Shown here piece by piece: positions 39,601-46,970 of a stretch of DNA of 64,000 nucleotides. The notes under the pieces are model-generated. The model was not told the DNA's origin, did not search any database, and saw only the letters and a program-made list of their open reading frames with translations. Source of the DNA: Trochalopteron elliotii (Eukaryota > Chordata > Aves > Passeriformes > Leiothrichidae); the NCBI GenBank assembly GCA_024734555.1, contig JANPWX010000010.1, forward strand, positions 3,159,101-3,223,100, in the 5' to 3' direction. Every line of letters starts with the position of its first letter. Positions within the stretch are counted from its first letter, which is position 1. The position numbers and the translations under genes are program-made.

Positions 39601-41022
39601 GGAAAGAACCTTAAAAATCACCCAGTTCTATCTTCCTGCCATAGGCAAGCATACCACCTTGAAAGACGCCCTAAAGTAGGTGACTATTTCTCCCACCTGA
39701 CCATGTGCATTTAAACACCCTATGGAGAGATTCACTGTGCTTCTCTTTATGGATATAAAAGGCAGATGTGTCATCTCTAACAGCTCCCTGCAGTACACAG
39801 CATCACCAGAGGCTATCACTTAACATTTCTGTAGGATGTTTCTGTTTGGAGAAGATGAATTGCCATCTGGAAGATCCTCTCTTCCTGACTGCATAATGGG
39901 CAGTAAAAACACTGGCTCCAATATGATACCCTAATCTGCAGATATCCAAATTTGAGCCTTTATAAAATGTGGCATGAGTGGAGCTTCAAATGACAATGAT
40001 TGGTACAGAAGAATGGGAATTATATATAGCATGAAATCTGTGGCAGAAGGAGCAACAAAACAGGAACCTCTTGTCCAAGTTTCACCACCTAACCCAAAGA
40101 TCCTTGCTTCAATGCACTACAGAGTCTTCCTGGCATTGTATATTACTGTGCCTTTTCTTCTACCAAAGATGTTCATTTGAGGCAAACCCATATTCTCTTA
40201 TTTATATTGTACCCAGCTTCAAACCCAAGTAGAAAAGACAGATCACTTATGAAGGGCATGAAACCAAATTGGTGTTGGAGTGTCCTGTTTGTTTATTTTG
40301 CAGCAAGCAACTAACTGATTGCTTGCTTAAGCAAAGAAATGAGATAGTGATGTTTTCACTTTGCAGTGACATTACCTCCAAGGAAACTCAATCCTGACTT
40401 GACCGCAGTCACTGGTATTTCTTCACCCTCCTCCCCCCTCCTCACCTCATTTTTAACACCCTTCACAAAATCCAAAGGTTAAAAGGTCCACAAAAAAACC
40501 CATGTTATCTGTCAAGCATCCTCTGTGGTTGGAGATGGGCAGCATTATCACAGCTGCCATCCCTACTGCTCTAAATTCCTGCTCAGTACAACCAGTGGTC
40601 CTAGTGGGAGAGTTTCCCAGCATAGCAGGAGCTAATGCTAGAAACTTCATTAAGTGGCTCATGTTAGCATTCAAGTGTGTGCCTTTCCCTCGGTATCAAT
40701 GAGGAGAAAAAAACCCCAATGAGCCTAAATCATGCATATTTTAGAAAGAAGATAGAGACATTGTTAGCATAAGCCCCTAGTACACACACTTGAAATCAAT
40801 CAATGCCTGGAGATCTGCAGTGCTTGCTGGTCTTTAAACAGCTTTACAGCATGCCTCAAGAAGCAGTTGTGCAAACAGGTAAGAGACCAGCAATTCCTAC
40901 AAATACATTAAAAATGCAGAGATAGACTTGGTTACTTACATCCATTTTATCCCATAGCAAAGCACTGTCTGCAGAATCAACAACAGAAAAACAGCTAAGA
41001 AAAGTTGCACACTTGGCTTCAT
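18447..41022 (-). CDS. WNT11: Wnt family member 11, complete CDS in five coding exons
   Basis: Secreted lipid-modified ligand that signals through Frizzled receptors, mainly the non-canonical (planar cell polarity) branch. Known roles are in gastrulation movements, heart and kidney development. Joined on the minus strand: 41022-40940, 32045-31810, 31247-30970, 29385-29093, 18621-18447. The lengths (83, 236, 278, 293, 175) sum to 1065 nt, which is 354 residues plus TGA, the usual family length. Residues 1-24 form a signal peptide with a hydrophobic core. The HGVSGSCS motif puts the acyl-acceptor serine at 215. N-glycosylation sequons fall at N40, N90, N300 and N304. The C-terminal cysteine-rich hairpin carries Trp335 in HCKYHWCCY. 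The start ATG has A at -3 and directly precedes the signal peptide. No frameshift, stop or missing key residue is seen. The match to WNT11 rather than other Wnts rests on near-identity recalled for vertebrate WNT11 across all exons. Confidence 0.98.
20703..20732 (+). repeat. (AAAAC)n
   Basis: About 30 bp of AAAAC units in the last WNT11 intron. Confidence 0.85.
21626..21700 (-). mobile_element. CR1 3' fragment
   Basis: ATCATAGAATTATTTCAG followed by a diverged AAGATTGATGAAGTCCAAC block. It is short and old. Confidence 0.65.
22462..22539. repeat. 39-bp tandem duplication
   Basis: Two 39-bp units starting AAGAGTTATCAATAGCA, with about two or three mismatches, in the last intron. Confidence 0.9.
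22961..23018. repeat. 29-bp tandem duplication
   Basis: Two 29-bp units starting TAGGGAAACTGCTTTTCA with one mismatch, 420 bp from the 39-bp duplication. Confidence 0.9.
23448..23580 (-). mobile_element. CR1 3' fragment
   Basis: ATCATAGAATGGGTTGGAAG, then ATCTAGTCCACATGCCC. It is a different subtype from the neighbouring CR1 copies. Confidence 0.75.
23838..24770 (-). mobile_element. Outer CR1, split by a nested CR1
   Basis: The first 41 bp (AATCACAGAGTGGTTTGGG) stop at about 23878. The same CR1 type continues from about 24420 with ATTCCAACCCCCATGCCATG and runs on through the GGGATGGGGCAGCC and CTCACAGGGAAG landmarks. Confidence 0.75.
23879..24419 (-). mobile_element. Inner CR1 inserted in another CR1
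   Basis: Begins with ATCATAGAATAGAATCATT, then AAGTCCAACCCTGGACTC and GGTCTCCCCAAAGCC. It ends after CCTCACCAGTGC and GTACAGGGGG. About 540 bp, 5'-truncated, and younger than its host by position. Confidence 0.8.
27959..28075 (-). mobile_element. CR1 3' fragment
   Basis: AGAATCACAGAATCATTTAA, then CATCAAGTCCACAGCACTGC and TGCCACATCC. Confidence 0.75.
29093..29385 (-). CDS. WNT11: WNT11 coding exon 4 (acylated serine)
   Basis: Encodes residues 200-296 and two bases of codon 297. It carries [18 protein letters not shown], in which Ser215 is the family's PORCN-dependent palmitoleoylation site needed for secretion and Frizzled binding. The linker [18 protein letters not shown] and SSPDFC follow. 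The acceptor ttctttctgcag ends at 29386 and the donor gtgag starts at 29092. Confidence 0.98.
29981..30118 (+). repeat. A/C-only low-complexity tract
   Basis: About 140 bp of A and C in a WNT11 intron, followed by a run of about 18 A at 30138-30155. Confidence 0.9.
30354..30382 (-). repeat. G-run block, likely G-quadruplex on the sense strand
   Basis: Runs of 8, 9 and 5 C, plus CCC, on the plus strand give four G-runs with 1-2 nt loops on the WNT11 sense strand, within the intron after coding exon 3. Confidence 0.75.
30970..31247 (-). CDS. WNT11: WNT11 coding exon 3
   Basis: Encodes residues 107 (split) to 199: [20 protein letters not shown] through LHNSEVGRQ. It contains the conserved Wnt core motif [10 protein letters not shown] and ends in phase 0. 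The acceptor is a pyrimidine tract ending in ttcag and the donor is gtaac at 30969. Confidence 0.98.
31248..31809 (-). other. WNT11 intron between coding exons 2 and 3 (562 bp)
   Basis: Short GT-AG intron with a small (CA)n-like run at about 31749-31771. No other structure is seen. Confidence 0.95.
31810..32045 (-). CDS. WNT11: WNT11 coding exon 2
   Basis: Encodes residues 28 (split) to 107 (split), including C45, C59, C80 and C91 and the sequons NQT (N40) and NCS (N90). The acceptor ctcctcag is at 32047-32046. A second AG two bases later would break the frame. The donor is gtaaac at 31809. Its first residues, [13 protein letters not shown], differ from the ALSKTPSALALNQ I recall for chicken. 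The rest is highly conserved. Confidence 0.97.
33441..33516 (+). mobile_element. CR1 3' end
   Basis: Plus orientation: GGTCTTTTCCAACCTTAATG followed by ATTCTATGATT, the characteristic CR1 tail. Confidence 0.8.
34905..34990 (-). mobile_element. Possible old CR1 or other LINE fragment
   Basis: AATCACAGATCAGGAATG, then TTAGGTCATCTAGTCCATG. It resembles a strongly diverged CR1 3' end. Confidence 0.35.
37292..37350 (+). repeat. A/C-rich low-complexity tract
   Basis: About 60 bp of AAAC-like units in a WNT11 intron. Confidence 0.8.
38001..38040. repeat. 20-bp tandem duplication
   Basis: TGACTGTCCACACACCATG repeats with one mismatch in the preceding base. Confidence 0.9.
39583..39665 (-). mobile_element. 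Short CR1 3' fragment
   Basis: GGAATCATTTGGGTTGGAAA, then AAAATCACCCAGTTC and CTGCCATAGGCAAGC. Confidence 0.75.
40940..41022 (-). CDS. WNT11: WNT11 coding exon 1 (start codon and signal peptide)
   Basis: Encodes residues 1-27 plus two bases of codon 28. The translation starts [18 protein letters not shown] and continues to GIKW, a classical secretory signal. The donor after TGG-AT is gtaagt, a near-perfect splice site. The exon extends upstream as 135 nt of 5'UTR to an acceptor at 41157. No ATG occurs in that leader before the start codon. Confidence 0.96.
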
Positions 41023-41157
41023 TTTCTCCACTTTCTCCTGCTAGCCAAAGGAAATCAGCTTCTCCAAAGATTTTTTTTTAAAAAAGGAGTTTTCTTAATA
41101 TTTTGTGCAATGTATTTTCCCTCCGTTTGTTATTGCTCGTTCTTGGAGATGAACGAC
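41023..41157 (-). other. WNT11: WNT11 5'UTR part of the ATG exon
   Basis: On the minus strand a long pyrimidine run ctctttctctctctcctttc is followed by AG at 41159-41158, a very strong acceptor. From there 135 nt without any ATG lead to the start codon. A weaker acceptor (ggctag, ending at 41041) is the alternative. Confidence 0.7.
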
Positions 41158-44100
41158 CTGAAAGGAGAGAGAGAAAGAGCCTGAGCTATGGTTAACTCTG
41201 AAGTTTATTGAGTCACTGCAAGAGAGAAATCTATTATCCAAATTTTGCAAAGCAGTGGTTTATGAATCATAAAAAGGTTTGGATTATCCCTTCTCAGTCC
41301 CCTCCCTTGCCAAGCCTTGATACAACCTTCCGAGTCAACAGGCAGACAAACCGTATGGGTTGAATTACACAGAGTTATGGTCTGATTGTGTGTTTCCATT
41401 TAACCCTGCACATGGCAAGACTTCATTCGCTGCTTCACTTTAGTGGTTTTTTTTTCTTTCCCTCTCCAAAAAGTTTGTGCAACTGCTCAGGAAGAATGAA
41501 AAAAATAAAAAGGTCTTTAGATTAGCCCAAATCTTCAGCTATTCATCTCTCCCCTTCTCTCCAGATTTCTTTTTCCTCTCTTTTGCTGCAGAGAAGACAA
41601 ATAATAAAAACTGCATTTCCCTACTTAATGAAGGTGCCCTTGCCCTGCAGATGTTTCTCTCTGGTCTATTACAATAAATGTGCTTTACTCTTTACCTTTT
41701 GCTTTTCTTCTCACCTCATTAACTCTGCCTCTCACTTCTTGCATGTCCTTGGCACCTGGAGCTCAGGGAAAAGGCTGCAACTTTGTAAACATAAAATCCC
41801 ATTTTCGTCTCCAGGGAACAGCCTGGAGGAGACAAAAAAGCTCTCAAGGATACCCCCACACCCCTTTTCTTTTGGTTGTTTTTTTCCTTCTTCAGGCCAA
41901 ACAGATAAACAAACCAAGTGCAGGACTTAAATCCTTAGAGGGGTGCTCTCTGTCTCCAGGGCATGGCTTGCTTATTTTAGCAGCAGTATTAATAGCAGTA
42001 AATGGGTTTCCCTTCAGTTATTCACTTCAGACACTGGTCTGGGCTGTTTTTTGTGGTCTTTGCAGTGGTTTCCCATCCCACAAGAAAGACAACAGTAAAA
42101 TAAACAGAAAAACCTGTCCACCACATTGCATCTCTGGAGTCTCACAACACAGCACACTGGCATACCCAAACTGTAACTGTGCAATCCCCACATTACCCCC
42201 TCAAAGGGGTTTGAGAAGGGACTGGGAATGGCTGGAGCAGTCAGCTTCACTTTGAGAAACCTCTTACCCTGGAAAAAGGGTATCCTATCTGATCCCCAGC
42301 TCTGGATTTGCCCAGCTGCAGCTTTCTGCCTAAATATCCCCATTTGGGCAGCAATTGGATTGGAGAGAATGAATATTTCTGAGTGTTTTCTCTGCCATCT
42401 GCAGCATATTTTTCTATTCAGGCTGCTTTTTGGCTATCCCAACCCCAGGGCCTGATGTAAAGGGTTACTAGAGAAGTGCTGTTATTACAAAGGATTTTAA
42501 TAACCTCTAGGGGCAAGTGCCTGGTTCCCTTGAAGTCCGAGACAAAACTGACTGCCTGCAAGGGAGGCAGGATTTCATTGCCATGGATTGTTTTTAATGC
42601 CCACTTGGGTTTGGGTTTGATGCATCCCTTGAAAGCAGTGCTCCCACGAGCATCCAGGAATACATGCTTCTTGTTTCAGAGTATTTCTGCATCTTTAAAT
42701 CTTTGGGAGCAGTTTTCTTCCCACCACTTTACAAGCATACTGGAAACCATCAACCCTTAATCCTGTCCATGCCTTTCAGTGTCTGTTTAGATATTTCAGA
42801 CCCCTTATCTCACTCCTGTGAACCTCTGGACAACACAAGAATCGGGTGTAAAATGTCTCAGATGATCAAAAAAGCTCCCACTAAACCTGACCAGCCAACA
42901 CCATTTTCTACTCCCCCCTCCCCTTGAAAATGTCACAGATTGGGGTTTTTTCAACCCCTGGAGAGGAAGAGAAATTATCTAATTCCCCCATATCTACCCA
43001 AAGAACTGTGAGCTTAGCATGGAATTGCACCCCTTTTTATTCGGAGAGGTAATAATGCCTTTTTCCACTCAGTCCAGCACAGATTACATTTGCAAGAGCA
43101 ATTTGCAAGGGGATGGGAAGGACGCGCTTTGGGGCAGATGTGATGTTTACAGCTCTAGTGAGCTCTGGGTCACTGATCAAACCAACAGCAAAGTGGCCTG
43201 TGGACTCCTAAAAACAGGAGCTGTTTTTAACTCAGAGCTCTCTTTGCTCTTTGCCTCAAGGCTGTTTGCAGCCAGCCCCACTCTGGCACACAGAAAACAC
43301 TCCCATCAGACACCTCAAAGACTCTGGACTCAGGCATGGGAACAGGCAATTTTAACTGTACATAAACCTGTGAGTATCCAGCTCACATTTTTCCAGTTTT
43401 CCCATCCGGGAAACAAAGACATCCACCTGACTCTGCTGCCAGCCTGCAGCTCTCTCCAGGAGCACAGTAGGATGGTTTAGGGGTAGCACATCACCAAATG
43501 ACCTGCAGTGAGGAGTAGGAGCAGAGAAAAGTAATAGTGGGTGGTGGAGCTGATTCCAGCTGCCGGGTCTCACCACTCCCTTGCTGCCTTCTGGATCTTC
43601 CTTCTCCCCTGCAGCTCTTGGGTGTCTGTCCCCACCACCCTGGAGCCTCCCGGACCCCTCTCCAGCTCCTTGCATTGCCCTGCACATTTGCAGCTCCAAG
43701 TCTCCTCTTTGCCTTCAGCTCCTGGGTCTCCAGTCTCCCTTCCAACTCTTGGGTGTCTCCTCTCCCCTGCAGCTCATCGGGCACGGCTCTCTCCACCCTC
43801 TGGGTCTCCTTCTCCCCTGGGTCCTCCCCTCTCTCCTGCACTCACACTTCCCCTCGCCGGGTCTCAGGTCTCTTAATCCAGTCTCGGAGTCTCCTCCTTC
43901 CTTGCATTCTCCCGGTATCCCCTCTCCCTCGTAATCTCCAAGCCTCCCCTCTCCCTTGCATTCCCTCCCTTCTCCCTGCCCCGTGCATCCTCCTGGGTCT
44001 CCCTTTTCCTTGCAATCCTCCGAGTCTCCCTTCTGCCTTGCAGTCTCCAAGTCGCCTCTCTCCCTGGCATCTCCTCAGTCTGCTTTGCAGCCTCTAAGAA

Positions 44101-44308
44101 TCCTCTCTCCGTCGAACCGCGCGGCGTCCTCCTTCTCCCATGCATCCTCCGGGATGCATCCCCTTTCCTTGGAATTCTTGCCACGCCTCGCAAACTCCTG
44201 TTCTTGGCCAGCCCCGCACCTTCGGCGTTTCGAGGGGGTCCCCCGAGCCGCTGTCCCCTTCCCACCTCTCCCGGCAGTGGTTCGCACCCCACTGCGGTCC
44301 CCGCTTAC
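41158..44308 (-). other. Predicted WNT11 5'UTR intron (3.15 kb)
   Basis: Bounded by the gtaagc donor at 44308 and the strong acceptor at 41158. It contains the minisatellite at 43.56-44.17 kb. The middle part (41.2-43.5 kb) shows no repeat or exon I can name. Confidence 0.6.
43560..44170 (+). repeat. Degenerate pyrimidine-rich minisatellite, about 27-bp period
   Basis: Copies of a C/T-rich unit around TTGCATYCTCC-GGTCTCC recur every 26-29 bp. The clearest copies lie from about 43900 to 44090. The period is near a multiple of three and few stops can form, so several long frames run through it on both strands. These are repeats, not proteins. It abuts the CpG island, and the WNT11 sense strand is purine-rich here. 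Confidence 0.7.
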
Positions 44309-44348
44309 CTCCGCCCGGGCCGGGCTGCGCGGGGACCGGGGCCGCTCT
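44309..44348 (-). other. WNT11: Predicted WNT11 untranslated exon 1
   Basis: About 40 nt from a predicted start at 44348 (a CCAGAG initiator-like site, 29 nt below the first T of the TATA box) to a strong donor GGAG|GTAAGC at 44309/44308. It has no ATG. Pairing with the acceptor at 41158 would give a leader of about 175 nt. This is inferred from signals only. RNA evidence would settle the start, and alternative first exons are possible. Confidence 0.6.
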
Positions 44349-44370
44349 GGCGGGGCGGCCCCCGGAGCCG

Positions 44371-44380
44371 CCTTATATGC
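44371..44380 (-). promoter_or_regulatory. TATA box of WNT11
   Basis: The minus strand reads GCATATAAGG inside an otherwise very GC-rich island. It sits about 30 nt above the predicted start and 63-71 nt above the splice donor. An A/T-rich core in such GC-rich DNA is unlikely to be chance. It suggests focused initiation, which suits a tissue-restricted developmental gene. Confidence 0.65.
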
Positions 44381-44406
44381 AGCCCCCTCGGTTTTGACAT
44401 GCGGAG

Positions 44407-44414
44407 TGATGTCA
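44407..44414 (-). promoter_or_regulatory. CRE/ATF-like site
   Basis: The minus strand reads TGACATCA, one base from the CREB/ATF consensus TGACGTCA, about 30 bp above the TATA box. Binding is inferred only. Confidence 0.4.
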
Positions 44415-44420
44415 GCTCGG

Positions 44421-44436
44421 ATTAGCATAACAAAAG
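44421..44436 (-). promoter_or_regulatory. SOX-OCT composite-like site
   Basis: The minus strand reads CTTTTGTTATGCTAAT: a SOX half (TTTGTT) abutting an octamer-like POU half (ATGCTAAT) with the spacing of SOX2-POU5F1 composite elements. It matches 13 of 15 bases of CTTTGTTATGCAAAT. It lies about 75-90 bp above the predicted start. Which SOX or POU factor might bind cannot be told from sequence. Confidence 0.45.
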
Positions 44437-44553
44437 GCTCCGCGCCCCGCGGATGCCCCCACGGGCAGGGCCGGGGCCCCGCGGGGCTCCGAGCATCCCC
44501 CTCCCCGCGCCCCATCCTGGCACAGCCCCTCGGGAGCGGGGCCGGGCCAGCGC

Positions 44554-44561
44554 GGGCGGGG
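44554..44561 (+). promoter_or_regulatory. GC box (SP/KLF-type)
   Basis: GGGCGGGG, with a second GGCGGGG at 44584-44590. These are typical SP/KLF sites of CpG-island promoters, about 210-240 bp above the predicted WNT11 start. Confidence 0.5.
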
Positions 44562-44626
44562 CTCGGCCGCGGCCCTCGGGGGTGGCGGGGACACGGCGGG
44601 ACTCCAGGGTGTTATTCTAATGAGCG

Positions 44627-44639
44627 GTTAATGATTAAC
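44627..44639. promoter_or_regulatory. Perfect HNF1 palindrome
   Basis: GTTAATGATTAAC matches the HNF1A/HNF1B consensus GTTAATNATTAAC at every fixed position. It lies at the upstream edge of the CpG island, about 280 bp above the predicted start, within a short AT-rich block (44611-44660) that also has several TAAT homeodomain cores. Confidence 0.55.
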
Positions 44640-44989
44640 AATTATTAGCAACAAAAATAGCAAGTTAGTGTTTTCGCCGGAACGCGAGCGTTCCCGAGGG
44701 TGGTTCGCGCTCGGAGCTCAGTGACCGCTGGCTGCCCCGGAAAAGAAGGATGTTTGTCACGCTCTGTCAGGGAGATTTGGTTCTCCTGCCAGAGTAAGGA
44801 ACCACCGCCCGGGGTAGTCCCTGCTCATGTCGTACCTCACCACGTCCTGCTGTCAGCCTGCAGGTTCCACAACCTCTTCTCTGATCTGTCTGTATTCGGT
44901 GGAAAGAGCAGATGTTGAGGTCTGGTTTTTGCTTTCAGGTCAGTTTCAGGGGTTGGAGGCTTGGTGATTGCCTGCTAGCGAAAGAGAAA

Positions 44990-45195
44990 GGAAAATACAA
45001 AAAGAAGGGGAAAGAAGGAATGAAAAGGGGGGGGGGGAAGGAAAGATAGTAGAAAAAAAGGATAATGAGAAAAGAAAAATAACAATGAGAAAAGAAAAAT
45101 AAAATTAAAAACTTAAAAGAAAATAGAAAAGGTCAAAGAAAATTAGAAAAGGGAAAAGAGAGGAGAGAGGAGAGAGGCGAGAGGCGAGGAGAGGC
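44990..45195 (+). repeat. Purine-rich tract
   Basis: About 200 bp almost only A and G, with a run of ten G near 45029-45038, a 20-bp tandem repeat (45064-45103) and a GAGAGG-type run near 45157-45195. It lies 0.3-0.5 kb upstream of the CpG island. Confidence 0.8.
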
Positions 45196-46097
45196 TTCTG
45201 AACATAAGGCTTCATGAGTGAACTTAAGACATCTGTCAGCTATGGGCTCTGAAAAAAATGGATGCTGGCTGCAAAAGTACTTGTGTAATTTTTTTCATTT
45301 GGTTTAATTGTGGGTTTCAGGTGAAAGGAAATAAGAGAATGCTTTAGTCCCTGGATCAAGAGACTCAGAAGAGTTTCCTTATGGTCTATTTTCAGGACAG
45401 CTATTTATATAGGATAATTTTTTTACGTCTCTGTCCCTGTGCTAATTGCAGTCATATACACAAGTCACAAAAGGTCCTGTGTGAACTGCAAAGAACCCTG
45501 TATACACAGTCCCAAATTCCCAAAGTGACTATATTATTTGTTTAAGACCAGGTTTTACCAGTAGCTTTGCACAGTAAATCCATTTTTCTTTGTGTGACAG
45601 TTGCCCAGAAGTACTCAAACTGCTCCAAACTTCCATTTCCCTGTCCCTTCTCCCATCCCACTGACCCCCAAAAATGTGTACTTATGAGAAGGAGGTTTTG
45701 TCAGGGTTCTCCAAGGAGGACTTATTTACATGGGGAAATTGCCTGGTATATCTATTGTAATCTGACTTGCTGTGTGAATGCTCTGATTTCTGTATAAATA
45801 GCATTTTTCTAAATTACCTTAATCTTTAAAGAGCAGTAGGGAAAATGCAATAGGAGTAGAAGTAGTAAGTTGTGGCAGTTGTAATAGTCATGCTTATGCA
45901 GTAGCCACCTGCTGTGCTCAGAACTGTGCAAACAGCACAGCTAGATGAGTCCTACCCTAGGATCTTCATGGTCTTAATATTGATGCTGAGAGATAACTGG
46001 CCTTAACAGGTTCTGAGAGATGATGATGTGGAGGAGGAATACGGAAAGAAGGAGATGGTTCCAATCTGTGCAGTTTTCTTGAGTGCTAACAGTTTGG

Positions 46098-46180
46098 TAA
46101 TCACGGAATCATTAAGGTTAGAAAATCCCTGTAAGATCATTGAGTCCAGCCAGGGCCACCCTATACCATGTCTGACATGT
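46098..46180 (-). mobile_element. Short CR1 3' fragment
   Basis: AATCACGGAATCATTAAGG, then TAAGATCATTGAGTCCAG. It lies about 50 bp from the solo LTR. Confidence 0.75.
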
Positions 46181-46233
46181 GGAGAAATCATTAAAAAATG
46201 GCACTGGAGTACAAGTATCTACTCATTGCAGTG

Positions 46234-46965
46234 TATCTTGGTTTGGCAAGACAGGTATCTGCCAGGGAAAGCTTGAGTTTCCCTTGGAATAGAGAATGTA
46301 ACCCCCCCCGCCTTCCAAATTATTATAATTTTGCAATTAAAGGCTTTTCAGGCAAAGATTTGGGAATAGGAATAACAGTTCTTTACTAGAAATATTAAGA
46401 ATACAAATGTAGTAATACAAAGAAACCCAAGCAAACAAAGCAAACAGAAAATCCTAGAAACAATGATGGGGTCAGAAAATATAACCTGACACCATGTTGG
46501 TCAGGGTGTTGGAAGCAGTCCAAAGTACGCCCTCCTGGACAGGCAGATATGGTTCTGTAGGAGTAGAGATGGTCCTTGTAGAAAAAAAGATCCAGTAATG
46601 GCGAGATGGGTCTGGTCTTCCTTTGGGAATTCAGTGGAAAACCAGTGTCTGGTATCCCTACGTCTCAGTTTTTATCTGGGTAGCAATGGTTTGGCTCCCC
46701 CCACTGGGTGGAGCATCTTACAATGAGATGATGTAATGTGTCATGTCATTGGTGAACCTCAATGGCCCATTACCAAAAGATATCCCCCTGGAGGGTGGAA
46801 AGAGATAAGGAACAATGCCCCACCCGGTCTTAACAGCTGGTCCATTATCAGAAGGCACCTGCCCCCTCCCCCCTGAAGTTACAAGAGATAAGGAAAACAC
46901 CTCCCCAACTGGTTTCAACAGAGGGAATAGAATAAACATTTTTTTTGGTTACATAACTCAAGACA
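46234..46965 (-). mobile_element. Solo LTR, probably a passerine ERVL-type element
   Basis: 732 bp flanked by direct repeats CAGTG at 46229-46233 and 46966-46970. Read on the minus strand it begins TGTCTTGAG and ends CCAAGATA. A 5-bp target duplication is typical of class III (ERVL) insertions. The body resembles an LTR family I remember from songbird genomes. The family name and orientation are not certain. No internal gag, pol or env lies beside it, so it is a solo LTR left by recombination. Confidence 0.7.
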
Positions 46966-46970
46966 CAGTG

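Larger units (their letters stand above)
32046..40939 (-). other. WNT11 intron between coding exons 1 and 2 (8.9 kb)
   Basis: GT-AG intron with CR1 fragments at 33.4 and 39.6 kb, a possible old one at 34.9 kb, an A/G microsatellite at 36510-36550, an A/C tract at 37292-37350 and a 20-bp tandem duplication at 38001-38040. The frames at 33881-34279 (132 aa, hydrophobic) and 38331-38855 (174 aa) have no recognisable domain and are treated as chance. Confidence 0.95.
44095..44720. promoter_or_regulatory. CpG island covering the WNT11 promoter and untranslated exon
   Basis: Dense CG dinucleotides and high G+C, in sharp contrast to the A+T-rich flanks. It is the only such block in the window. It spans the TATA box, the untranslated exon, its donor and about 370 bp upstream. 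No plus-strand gene was recognised leaving the island, so bidirectional use is not supported. Confidence 0.8.

Noticed and set aside
43537..44648. Long overlapping frames of 110-230 codons on both strands
   Set aside because: They run through the C/T minisatellite and GC-rich island in several frames at once, with repetitive composition and no domain.
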